Shown here one piece after another: positions 1 to 10,929 of a DNA stretch of 64,000 bases. Origin of the DNA: Streptomyces sp. NBC_00568 (GTDB lineage: Bacteria > Actinomycetota > Actinomycetes > Streptomycetales > Streptomycetaceae); contig NZ_JAPENW010000001.1 in the NCBI RefSeq assembly GCF_026341855.1, forward strand, positions 1,364,001 to 1,428,000, given 5' to 3'. The translations under genes and the position numbers were made by a program. Below the pieces are notes generated by a model, which was not told the origin of the DNA, searched no databases, and saw only the letters and a list, made by a program, of their open reading frames with translations. Positions within the stretch are counted from its first letter, which is position 1; each line of letters begins with the position of its first letter.

Positions 1-1682
1 CCGCGGTGGACGCCGCCGCCCGCCCCGAGGGCGGCGGCACGGTCGCCCTCACCCTGCGCGCCTCGGCGGCCGCCGCACGCGCCGGCGAGTCCCATCGCGC
101 GGTCCACCTCACCCGCGACGCGCTCGCCCGGGCCGGCTCGGACGCCGACTCCGAGCTCGCCGCCCGGGTGCGGTACACCCTCGCGGGCCATCTGATGCGG
201 ATCGACAGCCTGAAGGCCGCGTTCACGTACAGCAGCGAGGCGCTCGCGATGATCCCCGCCGAGCCGCCCTCGTACACCTGGGTGTGGGCGGCCGCGACCC
301 ATGTCATGGCCGCCCGCTATGTGGGGCGGGACGAGGACGCGGAGCGGGTCGCCCGGCAGGCGCTGGCCACCGCCGAGCGGCTCGGACTGGCCGACGCGCA
401 GGCCGACCTGTCGATCTCCCTGGTCGGTATGGAAGCGCACAACCGGCGCACCCCGAAGGGCCGCGACCGGCTGAGCCGGGCCCGCGAACTGGCCCGCGGC
501 GCGGGGAACCTCCCGGTGGAGATGCGGGCGCTGTTCAACCTGGCCATCGGGTGCTACGAATCCGGCGACCTGGACGAGTGCCTGACCTGGCTGGGCGACG
601 GCCTCGGCCGTGCCCGCAGCGCCGGCCTCCTCTCCTCGCCGTACGCCCTGGAACTGCGTTACCTCCAGTCCCTGGTGCTCTACACGCTGGGCCGCTGGGA
701 CGAGTGCGCGCGAGCCGCCGCCGACGACGCCGAACTGCTCCCGTCGGCGGGCGGGTTCGCGACCGGCCCCGCCCTGTACGTCGCCCTGGCCCGCGGCGAG
801 CACGACGCGGCCGTCACCGGGGCCCGCGCACTGCTCGACCGGCCGTTCGACTGGATGGCGACGCTCGTCGCGAGCATCGTGCTGACCGACGCGGCGGCGC
901 TGCGCGGCGACGCCGAGGAGTCCGTACGGCGGCTGCACACCGCGACCGAGGCCCTCACGGACGTCTCGGGCACCGACCGGCCCCCCGTCGTGGTGCGGCT
1001 CGCCGCGCTCGCCCTGTCCGCGGTCGCGGACACGGCCGAGGAGTCCCGCCGGTCCGGCGACCCGGCGGGCGCCGACCGCTGGGCGGACACCGCGGCCGAA
1101 CTGGTGGAGCTGGTCCGGGGCACGGCGGCCCAGAGCGGTGACACCACCGAGCAGGGGCCCGAGGGACTGGCCTGGCTCGCCCGCGCCGAGGCGGAAGGGC
1201 TGCGCGCCCGCACCGGTCCGGACGTCGCGGCCTGGGAGCGGGCCGTGACGGCGTTCGGCTACGGCGATCCGTACGAGCTGGCTCGCAGCAGAAGGCGGCT
1301 CGCGGAAGCGCTCCTCGCGGCCGGCCGCCGGGAGGAGGCCGCCGAACAGGCCCGCGCGGCCCGTGAGACCGCCCTGCGCCTCGGTGCGGTGCCGCTGCGC
1401 GAGGCCCTGGACGCGCTCGTCCGGCGCGGTCGCCTCGCCGAGTCACCCGCCGCCGGGGAGCGCATCGCCGCGCTCACCGCCCGGGAGAGCGATGTGCTGC
1501 GGCTGCTCGGCCGGGGGCGCACCAACCGCCAGATCGGCGAGGAGCTGTTCATCAGCGGCAAGACGGCGAGCGTCCACGTCTCGAACATCCTGGCCAAGCT
1601 GGGCGCGGCGAGCCGCACCGAGGCCGTGGCCATCGCCTACCGCGAGGGCCTGATCGAGCCGGAGACGACACCGTCCGCGTGA
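1..1682 (+). CDS. LuxR-family transcriptional regulator, 3' part (5' end outside window)
   Basis: The reading frame is open to the left edge, so the true start is probably outside the window; the first in-window start codon is the GTG at 6. The visible ~559 residues are helical, Ala/Leu/Arg-rich and TPR-like for most of their length. They end (about residues 488-548) in a LuxR/GerE helix-turn-helix with the signature LTARESDVLRLL, then NRQIGEELFISGKTASVHVS. This layout (long helical repeat region plus C-terminal HTH) matches the C-terminal half of large ATP-binding LuxR (LAL) regulators, as seen in full for the gene at 14632-17685. If so, the missing N-terminus would hold the P-loop ATPase. 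The target genes cannot be told. It converges on serA, with a strong hairpin between the two stop codons. Confidence 0.85.
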   Translation, partial: AVDAAARPEGGGTVALTLRASAAAARAGESHRAVHLTRDALARAGSDADSELAARVRYTLAGHLMRIDSLKAAFTYSSEALAMIPAEPPSYTWVWAAATHVMAARYVGRDEDAERVARQALATAERLGLADAQADLSISLVGMEAHNRRTPKGRDRLSRARELARGAGNLPVEMRALFNLAIGCYESGDLDECLTWLGDGLGRARSAGLLSSPYALELRYLQSLVLYTLGRWDECARAAADDAELLPSAGGFATGPALYVALARGEHDAAVTGARALLDRPFDWMATLVASIVLTDAAALRGDAEESVRRLHTATEALTDVSGTDRPPVVVRLAALALSAVADTAEESRRSGDPAGADRWADTAAELVELVRGTAAQSGDTTEQGPEGLAWLARAEAEGLRARTGPDVAAWERAVTAFGYGDPYELARSRRRLAEALLAAGRREEAAEQARAARETALRLGAVPLREALDALVRRGRLAESPAAGERIAALTARESDVLRLLGRGRTNRQIGEELFISGKTASVHVSNILAKLGAASRTEAVAIAYREGLIEPETTPSA

Positions 1683-1700
1683 GGCGCCGCGGAACGCGCG

Positions 1701-1732
1701 AGGGCCGGGACACCCTCGGGTGTCCCGGCCCT
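1701..1732. terminator. Bidirectional terminator between the LuxR gene and serA
   Basis: A perfect 14-bp inverted repeat (arms 1701-1714 and 1719-1732, loop CTCG) lies between two convergent genes. There is no T-tract, as is common for Streptomyces terminators. It can serve both strands. Confidence 0.75.
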
Positions 1733-1765
1733 GTGCTCACGTGACGGAAGCGTCGCGGGAGAACC

Positions 1766-3355
1766 TCAGACGAGGTTCACCGACCGCGCCGACGTCGCGC
1801 CGATCTCCTCGGAGAGCTCGGTGAGGACGCTCTGCGGCACCGTGTCGTCGACGGTGAGGACCGCGAGGGCCTCGCCGCCGACGGCCGCGCGGGCGACCTG
1901 CATGCCGGCGATGTTGATGCCGGACTCGCCGAGGATGCGGCCGACGGTGCCGACGACACCGGGACGGTCCTCGTAGCTCAGCACGACCATGTGGTCGGCG
2001 AGCGCGAGGTCCACGTCGTACTCACCGACGGCGACGATCTTCTGCAGGTGCTTCGGGCCGGCGAGCGTGCCGGAGACCGCGATCTCCTGGCCGTCGCTGA
2101 GCGTGCCGCGCACGGTGACCACGTTGCGGTGGTCGGGGGACTCCGAGCTCGTGGTCAGCCGGACCTCGACGCCGCGCTCCTGCGCGAACAGCGGGGCGTT
2201 GACGTACGACACGGTCTCGTCGACGACGTCCTCGAACACGCCCTTGAGCGCGGAGAGTTCGAGCACCTTGACGTCGTGCTGGGTGATCTCGCCGTACACC
2301 TCGACGTCGAGGCGGGCCGCGACCTCGCCCGCGAGGGCGGTGAAGATGCGGCCGAGCTTCTCGGCGAGCGGCAGACCGGGCTTGACGTCCTCGGCGATGA
2401 CGCCGCCCTGGACGTTGACCGCGTCGGGGACGAGCTCACCGGCGAGGGCGAGACGCACCGAGCGGGCAACGGAGATGCCCGCCTTCTCCTGCGCCTCGTC
2501 CGTGGAGGCGCCGAGGTGCGGGGTGCAGACGACCTCGTCGAGCTCGAAGAGCGGGGAGTCCGTGCAGGGCTCCTTCGCGTACACGTCGAGGCCGGCGCCG
2601 GCGACGCGGCCCTCCTTGAGCGCCGCGTACAGCGCCTCCTCGTCGACGATCCCGCCGCGCGCGGCGTTGACGATGCGCACCGTCGGCTTGACCTTGTGCA
2701 GCGCCTCGTGACCGATGAGACCGAGAGTCTCGGGGGTCTTGGGCAGGTGCACGGTGATGAAGTCCGAGACCTCGAGCAGCTCGTCGAGGGTGAGGATCTT
2801 GACACCCATCTGCGCGGCCCGCGCGGGCTGGATGTACGGGTCGTAGGCGACGACCTTCATGCCGAACGCGGACATGCGCTGCGCGACGAGCGCGCCGATG
2901 CGGCCGAGGCCGACGACGCCGAGGGTCTTCTCGGCGAGCTCGACACCGGTGTACTTGCTGCGCTTCCACTCGCCGTTCTTCAGCGCCGTGTTGGCCTGCG
3001 GGATGTGGCGCGCGGTGGCGAGGAGGAGGCCGCAGGCCAGCTCGGCCGCGGTCACGATGTTGGAGGTGGGGGCGTTGACGACCATCACGCCGGCCTTGGT
3101 GGCGGCGGAGACGTCGACGTTGTCCAGGCCGACGCCGGCTCGTGCGACGACCTTCAGCTTCTTGGCGGCGGCGACGGCCTCGGCGTCGACCTTGGTGGCC
3201 GAGCGGATCAGAATGGCGTCGACGTCGGCGATGGCGGGCAGCAGCTCGGCGCGGTCGGCGCCGTTCGCGTGCCGGATCTCGAAGTCCGGGCCCAGGGCGT
3301 CTACGGTCGCGGGCGACAGCTCTTCAGCGATGAGTACGACAGGTTTCGAGCTCAC
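1766..3355 (-). CDS. serA: D-3-phosphoglycerate dehydrogenase
   Basis: First enzyme of serine synthesis: oxidises 3-phosphoglycerate to 3-phosphohydroxypyruvate with NAD. The GTG at 3355 is preferred over the longer frame (open to 3442) because a GAGGA ribosome site lies just upstream and the product then begins at the usual VSSKPVVLIAEEL, giving 529 residues, the normal long-form length. Visible are the Rossmann motif VVGLGRIGALVAQR, the catalytic Arg in NAARGGIVDEE, the catalytic His in TPHLGASTDE, an intervening ASB-type domain and a C-terminal ACT domain (from about residue 455, EDRPGVVGTVGRIL), which in this family mediates serine feedback. It lies downstream of ilvC on the same strand, separated by about 310 bp and a hairpin, so it probably has its own promoter. 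Confidence 0.97.
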   Translation of the reverse strand: MSSKPVVLIAEELSPATVDALGPDFEIRHANGADRAELLPAIADVDAILIRSATKVDAEAVAAAKKLKVVARAGVGLDNVDVSAATKAGVMVVNAPTSNIVTAAELACGLLLATARHIPQANTALKNGEWKRSKYTGVELAEKTLGVVGLGRIGALVAQRMSAFGMKVVAYDPYIQPARAAQMGVKILTLDELLEVSDFITVHLPKTPETLGLIGHEALHKVKPTVRIVNAARGGIVDEEALYAALKEGRVAGAGLDVYAKEPCTDSPLFELDEVVCTPHLGASTDEAQEKAGISVARSVRLALAGELVPDAVNVQGGVIAEDVKPGLPLAEKLGRIFTALAGEVAARLDVEVYGEITQHDVKVLELSALKGVFEDVVDETVSYVNAPLFAQERGVEVRLTTSSESPDHRNVVTVRGTLSDGQEIAVSGTLAGPKHLQKIVAVGEYDVDLALADHMVVLSYEDRPGVVGTVGRILGESGINIAGMQVARAAVGGEALAVLTVDDTVPQSVLTELSEEIGATSARSVNLV

Positions 3356-3665
3356 GTGAGTCCTCACAAGTCCAATGCGGACGGCCGTCCCGACGGCCGC
3401 AGGCGGTGGAGGGTTTGTAGCGGCCCCGGGGCGTGCCTGCACTTCTTGGGGGGTCGCTTGAGCCGCGTGGAAGACGCACGACGCTGTGGGCCTGACGCGT
3501 TGTTGATGTGCAGCAGTGTAGTGGCGCCGCCGAGGTCGTCCTGCGCCTCCGCGGAAGGATCACCCGTCCGTGGCTGGACGGGATGTCCAACACCGTGTCC
3601 ACGGGCGTTACCCGCGGTTCGACGAAGGGGCCGGAGCGTGCCGCCCCGGCCCCCCGTCGTACGGC
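3356..3665 (-). other. ilvC-serA intergenic region (310 bp)
   Basis: No gene is supported here. On the minus strand it holds the ilvC terminator hairpin (3627-3653), then a long leader before serA. TACACT (plus-strand 3515-3520) could be a -10 box, which would give a serA leader of about 150 nt, but no good -35 is seen. Confidence 0.4.
3627..3653 (-). terminator. Hairpin downstream of ilvC
   Basis: Inverted repeat GGGGCCGG/CCGGCCCC (arms 3627-3634 and 3646-3653), 12 bp beyond the ilvC stop codon on the minus strand. No T-tract is present. It probably separates the ilv genes from serA. Confidence 0.55.
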
Positions 3666-4802
<1,137 letters not shown>

Positions 4803-5330
4803 TTAGGCCGACCGGTCCAGTGCGCGCAGCGACCGGTCCGTGATCGAACGTGCCCCGCGTCCGATCGCGATCGTGCCGGACTGGACGAGCTCCTTGATGC
4901 CGAACGGCTCCAGCATCTTGAGCATGGCCTCCAGCTTGTCGGCGCCGCCGGTGGCCTCGATGGTGACGGCCTCCGGGGAGACGTCGACCGTCTTGGCGCG
5001 GAACAGCTGGACGATCTCGACGATCTGGGAGCGCGTCTCGTTGTCGGCGCGCACCTTCACCAGAACGAGTTCCCGCTGAACGGCCGAACCGGGCTCCAGC
5101 TCGACGATCTTGAGGACGTTGACCAGCTTGTTGAGCTGCTTGGTGACCTGTTCGAGCGGGAGTGCCTCGATCACGTTCACCACGATGGTGATGCGGGAGA
5201 TCTCGGGGTGCTCGGTGACACCGACGGCGAGGGAGTCGATGTTGAAGCCGCGCCGGGAGAACAGGGCGGTGATCCGGGCGAGGACACCGGGCTTGTTCTC
5301 GACGAGGACGGAGAGGGTGTGCTTGCTCAT
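4803..5330 (-). CDS. ilvN: Acetolactate synthase small (regulatory) subunit
   Basis: Regulatory subunit that binds the catalytic subunit IlvB and passes on feedback inhibition by valine. The product is 175 residues, typical of the family. An N-terminal ACT domain is seen (LSVLVENKPGVLARITALFS, about residues 5-24, then RGFNIDSLAVG) and a C-terminal ALS_ss_C domain (VKVRADNETRSQIVEIVQLF onward). ATG 5330 is the only start that yields MSKHTLSVLVENK; the longer open frame upstream is the overlap with ilvB read in another frame. It begins 20 bp after the ilvB stop with a GAGAGAG site, so the two are surely one transcript. Confidence 0.97.
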   Translation of the reverse strand: MSKHTLSVLVENKPGVLARITALFSRRGFNIDSLAVGVTEHPEISRITIVVNVIEALPLEQVTKQLNKLVNVLKIVELEPGSAVQRELVLVKVRADNETRSQIVEIVQLFRAKTVDVSPEAVTIEATGGADKLEAMLKMLEPFGIKELVQSGTIAIGRGARSITDRSLRALDRSA

Positions 5331-5350
5331 GGGTCTGACTCGGCTCTCTC

Positions 5351-7201
5351 TCAGTCGTCTTCGTTGTCGCCGAAGTCGGGGCGGACGTCCCGGGCGAACA
5401 TGACCTCGTCGTTGGAGGTGCCGGCGGCGACCATCGGCCACACCATCGCGTCCTCGTGGACGATGAAGTCGACCACGACCGGACGGTCGTTGATCGAGTT
5501 CGCCTCCTCGATCACCTTGTCGAGGTCGTCCGGGGACTCGCAGCGGATGGCGTAGCAGCCCATGGCCTCCGACAGCTTGACGAAGTCGGGGACGCGGGTG
5601 CCGGCGCTCGGCTGCTTGCCGTCGGCGTCCGGACCGCTGTGCAGCACGGTGTTGGAGTAGCGCTGGTTGTAGAAGAGGGTCTGCCACTGGCGGACCATCC
5701 CGAGGGCGCCGTTGTTGATGATGGCGACCTTGATCGGGATGTTGTTCAGGGCGCAGGTGGTGAGTTCCTGATTGGTCATCTGGAAGCAGCCGTCGCCGTC
5801 GACCGCCCAGACCGTGCGGTCCGGCTGCCCCGCCTTGGCGCCCATCGCGGCCGGGACCGCGTAGCCCATCGTTCCGGCGCCGCCGGAGTTCAGCCAGGTC
5901 GAGGGCTGCTCGTACTGGATGTAGTGCGCGGCCCACATCTGGTGCTGGCCGACGCCCGCAGCGAAGATCGTGCCCTCCGGGGCGAGCTGCCCGATGCGCT
6001 CGATGACCTGCTGCGGCGACAGCGAGCCGTTGTCGGGCTGCTCGTAGCCGAGCGGGTACGTCTCGCGCCAGCGGTTGAGGTCGTTCCACCAGGCGGTGTA
6101 GTCGCCGGTGTTGCCCTCGCTGTGCTCCTTCTGCACCGCCTGGACCAGGTCGGCGATGACCTCGCGGGCGTCTCCGACGATCGGCACGTCGGCGGCTCGG
6201 TTCTTGCCGATCTCGGCCGGGTCGATGTCGGCGTGGACGATCTTGGCGAAGGGGGCGAAGCTGTCCAGCTTGCCGGTGACGCGGTCATCGAAGCGGGCTC
6301 CGAGGGCGACGATCAGGTCGGCCTTCTGCAGCGCGGTGACGGCGGTGACCGAACCGTGCATGCCCGGCATTCCCACGTGCAGCGGGTGGCTGTCGGGGAA
6401 TGCGCCGAGCGCCATCAGGGTGGTGGTGACGGGCGCTCCGGTGAGTTCCGCGAGGACCTTCAGCTCGGCGGTGGCGCTCGCCTTGAGGACGCCGCCGCCG
6501 ACGTACAGCACGGGCCGCTTGGCCTGGGTGAGCAGCTTGGCGGCCTCGCGGATCTGCTTGGCGTGCGGCTTGGTCACCGGGCGGTAGCCGGGCAGGTCCT
6601 GGGTGGGCGGCCACTGGAAGGTGGTCCGCGCCTGGAGGGCGTCCTTGGCGATGTCGACGAGGACCGGGCCGGGACGGCCGGTGGAGGCGATGTGGAAGGC
6701 TTCCGCGATCGTCCGCGGGATGTCCTCGGCCTTGGTGACCAGGAAGTTGTGCTTGGTGATCGGCATCGTGATGCCGACGATGTCCGCCTCCTGGAAGGCG
6801 TCCGTGCCGATCGCCTTGGACGCGACCTGCCCGGTGATCGCCACGAGCGGCACCGAGTCCATGTGCGCGTCGGCGATCGGCGTGACCAGGTTGGTCGCGC
6901 CGGGGCCGCTGGTCGCCATGCAGACGCCGACCTTGCCGGTGGCCTGGGCGTATCCGGTGGCCGCGTGGCCGGCGCCCTGCTCGTGCCGCACGAGCACGTG
7001 CCGCACACGGCGGGAGTCCATCAGCGGGTCGTACGCCGGAAGGATCGCACCGCCGGGGATACCGAATACCGTCTCGGCCCCGACCTCCTCGAGCGAGCGG
7101 ATGAGGGACTGCGCACCCGTGACGTGCTCGGGGGCGGACTGGTGTCCTCCGGAACGGGGCCGCGGCTGCGGATGGTGGGCCCCGGTGGCCTGCTCGGTCA
7201 T
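5351..7201 (-). CDS. ilvB: Acetolactate synthase large (catalytic) subunit
   Basis: ThDP/FAD enzyme that condenses pyruvate with pyruvate or 2-ketobutyrate, the first step of branched-chain amino acid synthesis. The ~616 residues carry the N-terminal ThDP domain ([15 protein letters not shown], catalytic Glu in [14 protein letters not shown]), the central FAD-binding domain and the C-terminal ThDP motif [22 protein letters not shown] 7201 is favoured, with a GAGAAG site at good spacing; ATG 7207, two codons upstream, is possible but too close to that site. The gene is preceded by a ribosome-dependent attenuator (7271-7304) and a leader peptide (7360-7401), so expression should follow Ile/Leu/Val supply. 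Confidence 0.97.
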   Translation of the reverse strand: MTEQATGAHHPQPRPRSGGHQSAPEHVTGAQSLIRSLEEVGAETVFGIPGGAILPAYDPLMDSRRVRHVLVRHEQGAGHAATGYAQATGKVGVCMATSGPGATNLVTPIADAHMDSVPLVAITGQVASKAIGTDAFQEADIVGITMPITKHNFLVTKAEDIPRTIAEAFHIASTGRPGPVLVDIAKDALQARTTFQWPPTQDLPGYRPVTKPHAKQIREAAKLLTQAKRPVLYVGGGVLKASATAELKVLAELTGAPVTTTLMALGAFPDSHPLHVGMPGMHGSVTAVTALQKADLIVALGARFDDRVTGKLDSFAPFAKIVHADIDPAEIGKNRAADVPIVGDAREVIADLVQAVQKEHSEGNTGDYTAWWNDLNRWRETYPLGYEQPDNGSLSPQQVIERIGQLAPEGTIFAAGVGQHQMWAAHYIQYEQPSTWLNSGGAGTMGYAVPAAMGAKAGQPDRTVWAVDGDGCFQMTNQELTTCALNNIPIKVAIINNGALGMVRQWQTLFYNQRYSNTVLHSGPDADGKQPSAGTRVPDFVKLSEAMGCYAIRCESPDDLDKVIEEANSINDRPVVVDFIVHEDAMVWPMVAAGTSNDEVMFARDVRPDFGDNEDD

Positions 7202-7270
7202 CGGCATTCTCTTCTCGATGCTGAGGGTTTTTGCGACTTTTGTGCGATGTACGACTGGTGCCTGTGCAAC

Positions 7271-7304
7271 AAAAAACCCCTCGTGCCGTGAGGCAAGCGA
7301 GGGG
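7271..7304 (-). terminator. Attenuator (Rho-independent type) in the ilvB leader
   Basis: On the minus strand this reads CCCCTCG, a 2-nt bulge, TGCC, loop TCAC, GGCA, CGAGGGG, followed by six T residues. A strong hairpin plus T-tract between a branched-chain leader peptide and ilvB is the textbook attenuation layout, and is a rare U-tailed terminator in this G+C-rich window. Confidence 0.88.
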
Positions 7305-7359
7305 AGCGCGCCGGGTGCGGTCGCTGGGTGTTCCGGACCTTTCCGGTGACCACCTAGCT

Positions 7360-7401
7360 TCAGCCGACGCGCTTTCCAAGTACGAGAATTCGGGTGCGCA
7401 T
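7360..7401 (-). CDS. ilvB leader peptide ([13 protein letters not shown])
   Basis: A 13-codon frame ATG...TGA encodes [13 protein letters not shown], with a run of Ile-Leu-Val-Leu and a later Val: the regulatory codons expected for branched-chain control. A GGAGGG site lies about 9 nt upstream. It ends 56 bp before the attenuator stem. In the known scheme, ribosome stalling at the Ile/Leu/Val codons when the charged tRNAs are scarce prevents the terminator from forming. Leader peptides of this kind have been described before ilvB in actinobacteria. It is too short for ordinary gene callers. Confidence 0.9.
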   Translation of the reverse strand: MRTRILVLGKRVG

Positions 7402-7432
7402 GGCATTGACCCTCCCCCCGGCACGCACCGAC

Positions 7433-7464
7433 TGTCAAGTGGGTGGGACGGGAGTCTCATTATG
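7433..7464 (-). promoter_or_regulatory. Candidate ilvB promoter elements inside the 3' end of the upstream gene
   Basis: TTGACA (minus strand 7438-7433) and CATAAT (7464-7459) are the only promoter-like hexamers upstream of the leader peptide. They do not form a well-spaced pair with each other: CATAAT as a -10 would start the transcript near 7452. Both overlap the last codons of the cdgC-like gene. Confidence 0.35.
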
Positions 7465-10400
7465 TGAGCGGAGGGCTGTTCCACCCCCCAGAACAACGGG
7501 CACACCACTCGTATACACCCCCGCGCCGCCACCACCGGCGAACACGGGCTCGGCGGGTCCGTTCGGCACCGGATAGTGGCCGGAAGAGAGCGCTCTGCGC
7601 AGCCGGTACTCGTCCAGCGGCCCGGAGAACGCCATGCCCTGCCCATGGGTGCATCCCATGGCGCGCAGAGCGACGACCTGCTCCGGAAGATCCACCCCGT
7701 CGGCCACGGACTGCAGCCCCAGGTCGGTGGCGATCCGCAGCAGCCCACTGGTGATCTTGTGCAGCCGGGCGGACTCGACGACTCCCTCGACAAGACTCCT
7801 GTCGAGCCGCAGTACGTCGACGGGGAGCCGCCGGAGCGCCGTGATCGCCGCGTAGCCGCTGCCGAAGCCGTCCAGGGCGATCCGCACACCCAGGCGCCTG
7901 AGCGCGTTCAGACGGCGCTCCAGCTCGTCCAGGGAGACGCGGGGGTCGGTGTCGGACAGTTCGATGATCAGGCCGCCCGAGGCGAGCCCGTGCCGGGTGA
8001 GCAGGGACTCCACGGAGCCCAGCGGCATCGAGCGGTCCAGCAGGCGCCGGGCGGTCATCCGGACCGCGACCGGCACCGCGATGCCCGCGGCGGTGCGCTC
8101 GGCGGCCTGCTCGACGGCCTCGTCGAGCATCCAGCGGCCCAGTTCGGCGGTCCTGTCGCTGTCCTCGGCGACGCGCAGGAACTCGGCGGGCGTGAAAAGC
8201 ACTCCCTGGGAGGAACGCCAGCGCGCCTGGGCGGTGACCGAGGCGATCCGGCCGTTCTCCAGCGACACCACGGGCTGGTGCAGCAGGGCGAACTCGCCGT
8301 CATGGAGCGCGGAGCGCAGCCGGGTCGCCAGTTCCGCCTTGCGGACCACGTCCTGCTGCATCTGGGGTGCGTACAGCTCGACGCGGCCCTTTCCGGCCGC
8401 CTTGGCGCGGTACATGGCGAGGTCGGCGTTGCGCAGCAGCTCCCCCGCGCCCAGTCCGGGTTCGGCGAAGCCGACGCCGATGGACGCGGCGACCCGGACA
8501 TCGTTGCCGTCGATGCAGTACGGCTGGGAGAGCCTGATCCGCAGACGGTCGGCGAGCTCCAGTATCTGCTGCTCACGGGCGGTACGGTCACGGCCGCCGT
8601 CGCCGACGATGAGGGCCGCGAACTCGTCCCCGCCCAGCCGGGCGGCGGTGTCGCCGTGCCGCACCGAGTCCTGAAGTCTGCGGGCGGCCTGGACGAGCAG
8701 TTCGTCGCCGGCCTGGTGCCCGATCGTGTCGTTGACGGCCTTGAAGCCGTCGAGGTCGATGAAGAGGACGGCGGTGCCCCGGTCTGAGGAGCGGCGCCCG
8801 GACAGGGCCTGCTGGACGCGCCGGGTGAACAGCGCGCGGTTGGGCAGGTCGGTGAGCGGGTCGTGTTCGGCGTTGTGCTGCAACTGCGCCTGGAGCCGCA
8901 CGCGTTCGGTCACGTCACGGCTGTTGAAGATGAGACCGCCGTGGTGCCGGTTGACGGTGGACTCCACGTTGAGCCAGCCGCCGTCGCCGGACCGGAAACG
9001 GCACTCGATGCGGGTGGTGGGCTCCTCGACGTGACTGGCCGCGAGGAACCGCCGTACTTCGTGGACCACGCAGCCGAGGTCCTCGGGGTGGATGAGGGAG
9101 GCGAGCTCGGAGCCGACGAGTTCCTCGGCGTCGCGGCCGTAGACCCCGGCGGCGGCCGGGCTGACGTACCTCAGGATGCCGTTCGGGGCGGCGATCATGA
9201 TGACGTCGCTGGAGCCCTGCACCAGGGAGCGGAAGTGGTTCTCCTTCTGGGCCAGCTCCTGGGTGAGGGTGATGTTGTCGAGCAGCATGATGCCCTGGCG
9301 CACCACGAGGGCGAGCACGACGAGGCCGGCGGTGACCAGCACCACGCGGTCCACATTGCGCCCGTTCAGGATGTTGTAGAGGATCCCCAACGTGCAGACG
9401 GCGGCGGCCAGATAGGGCGTCAGCGCGGCCAGTGAACCGCTGATGGGACGCGTCGCCGGGTATCGGCGCTGCCCCGGCCCCTGGGGGTTCGCGTGCACGT
9501 GCCCGCCCGGCTGTCGCTCGTACGGATGTTCCTCCGGCCCGTGCTCCCCCTGGCGTTCGCGGGACCCGGGGCCCTGCGGACCCCCCGGTGATCCGTGCGG
9601 CGCCCGAGGCTCCTGGGGTTCGTGCGGCGCGTGACTCCCCGGGGGGCCGTGCCGGTCCTCCTGGCGCTGTCCGGGGATGTGCTCGTACACGACGCGCGCG
9701 TGCCCGTCCGGGCCGTGCTCGTCGGTGTCCGGGTCCGGGTGCCCGTGCCGGGTGACGACCCAGGGGGCGTACGCGAGAAGCAGCGAGCCGGCGAACCAGC
9801 CCGCGTCGAGGAGCTGACCCGAGCGGTAGTTGTTGTGCAGGAGGGGCGAGGTGAACAGGGCGTCGCACATGACGGTCAGGGCCAGCGCCCCGATCGCGGT
9901 GTTCACCGCCGACCTGTTCACCGACGAACGGCGGAAGTGCAGCGCGAGCACCATGCTGACCAGCGCGATGTCCAGCAGCGGGTACGCCAGCGACAGCGCG
10001 GTGTGCGCGACGCTCGGCCCGTCGAACTTCGCGGCCTGGGCGAGCGCCAGGCTCCAGGACAGGGTGAGCAGCGAGCCGCCGATCAGCCAGGCGTCCAGCG
10101 CGAGGCACACCCAACCCGCCTTGGTTACAGGCCTCTTGGCGAGCACCAGCAGTCCCACGATGGCGGGCGGCGCGAAGCAGAGGAAGAACAGGTCGGCGTA
10201 ACTCGGGCTGGGAACAGGGCGGTCGAGGACGACCTCGTACCACCCCCAGACCAGATTCCCGAGCGAGGCCATCGCCGAGGAGAGCGCGAAGAGCAGCCAC
10301 GCGGGTCGAAAGCGGCTGCGGCGATGACGGGCGTAGAGGAAGCAGGAGACCGCCGCGGTGGCCGCCGCGACGCTCAGCCCGAAGTCGCCCATGACCAGCG

Positions 10401-10710
10401 CGAGACTCGCGGAGCCCCAGCCGAGCGCGGAACCGACGGCGTATCCCGCGCACATCAGGGCCAGCACGAGTTGCGAGAACAGGCCCGTCCCGCCGTCGAA
10501 GACCGGCCGACGGGCCAGCAGCGCCCCTGGGGAGCTCACCGGGCCCACCCGGTCCGTACCCCGGGGTCCCGCTGATCCCGGTGCGCCGGGTGCGCATGCC
10601 TCCGGCGGCCTCCGTGCCTGCGGTGGTGATGGCCGCCGTGGCCGTGTCCGTGCGTGGTCGCGCGCCAGGGTCGTCGGCGGCGGCCCCGCCGCGTCGGATC
10701 GTTGGTCCAT
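7435..10710 (-). CDS. cdgC: Membrane PAS-GGDEF-EAL protein (diguanylate cyclase, degenerate EAL)
   Basis: Predicted c-di-GMP enzyme of about 1091 residues. An N-terminal block of roughly eight or nine membrane helices is followed by a ~95-residue His/Pro/Gly/Glu-rich linker, two more helices, a PAS domain ([19 protein letters not shown]), a GGDEF domain and an EAL-like domain. The GGDEF motif is intact ([13 protein letters not shown]), so cyclase activity is plausible. The EAL domain has lost key residues: VTAQARW stands where EALVRW is expected, the VNVSP motif is replaced by VRMTAR, and the DDFGTG motif reads DGFGSG. It is therefore probably catalytically dead. The name follows, from memory, the S. 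coelicolor/S. venezuelae protein next to ilvB. The start is uncertain: ATG 10710 is used, the frame is open to 10815, and a GTG at 10539 directly precedes the membrane part. Confidence 0.85.
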   Translation of the reverse strand: MDQRSDAAGPPPTTLARDHARTRPRRPSPPQARRPPEACAPGAPGSAGPRGTDRVGPVSSPGALLARRPVFDGGTGLFSQLVLALMCAGYAVGSALGWGSASLALVMGDFGLSVAAATAAVSCFLYARHRRSRFRPAWLLFALSSAMASLGNLVWGWYEVVLDRPVPSPSYADLFFLCFAPPAIVGLLVLAKRPVTKAGWVCLALDAWLIGGSLLTLSWSLALAQAAKFDGPSVAHTALSLAYPLLDIALVSMVLALHFRRSSVNRSAVNTAIGALALTVMCDALFTSPLLHNNYRSGQLLDAGWFAGSLLLAYAPWVVTRHGHPDPDTDEHGPDGHARVVYEHIPGQRQEDRHGPPGSHAPHEPQEPRAPHGSPGGPQGPGSRERQGEHGPEEHPYERQPGGHVHANPQGPGQRRYPATRPISGSLAALTPYLAAAVCTLGILYNILNGRNVDRVVLVTAGLVVLALVVRQGIMLLDNITLTQELAQKENHFRSLVQGSSDVIMIAAPNGILRYVSPAAAGVYGRDAEELVGSELASLIHPEDLGCVVHEVRRFLAASHVEEPTTRIECRFRSGDGGWLNVESTVNRHHGGLIFNSRDVTERVRLQAQLQHNAEHDPLTDLPNRALFTRRVQQALSGRRSSDRGTAVLFIDLDGFKAVNDTIGHQAGDELLVQAARRLQDSVRHGDTAARLGGDEFAALIVGDGGRDRTAREQQILELADRLRIRLSQPYCIDGNDVRVAASIGVGFAEPGLGAGELLRNADLAMYRAKAAGKGRVELYAPQMQQDVVRKAELATRLRSALHDGEFALLHQPVVSLENGRIASVTAQARWRSSQGVLFTPAEFLRVAEDSDRTAELGRWMLDEAVEQAAERTAAGIAVPVAVRMTARRLLDRSMPLGSVESLLTRHGLASGGLIIELSDTDPRVSLDELERRLNALRRLGVRIALDGFGSGYAAITALRRLPVDVLRLDRSLVEGVVESARLHKITSGLLRIATDLGLQSVADGVDLPEQVVALRAMGCTHGQGMAFSGPLDEYRLRRALSSGHYPVPNGPAEPVFAGGGGAGVYTSGVPVVLGGGTALRSHNETPVPPT

Positions 10711-10811
10711 AGGCCGTGCATCGCCCGTCGCCCCCCTCGCAGTCTCAATGTCCGTCCCCGGCGCCGAACGGTGCGCGGCGCAGCCCCTGTCGGGACGATA
10801 CACCAGTCTCG

Positions 10812-10845
10812 TCACTCAGGGACATAGTTCCTCTACGCTCCGTGA
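10812..10845. promoter_or_regulatory. Possible BldD-like boxes upstream of the cdgC-like gene
   Basis: The published BldD box is close to TNACNCWGNNTNNA. TCACGGAGCGTAGA (minus strand 10845-10832) differs from it at one position. TCACTCAG (10812-10819) matches the first half exactly. BldD is known to control c-di-GMP genes, which makes this worth noting, but such short matches arise by chance. Confidence 0.2.
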
Positions 10846-10929
10846 CGACCAGGGACTATGCCGGTACTGCCCGCATTCGGGGAACTGCGGAGGGTGCCCG
10901 AAGCGGACGGAGAGCGAACGGGGCGTTGC

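Noticed and set aside
5456..7291. 611-residue frame antisense to ilvB
   Set aside because: Shadow of ilvB; no ribosome site, no motif.
7201..7464. T-box riboswitch before ilvB
   Set aside because: No T-box sequence or specifier stem; a leader peptide plus attenuator explains the region fully.
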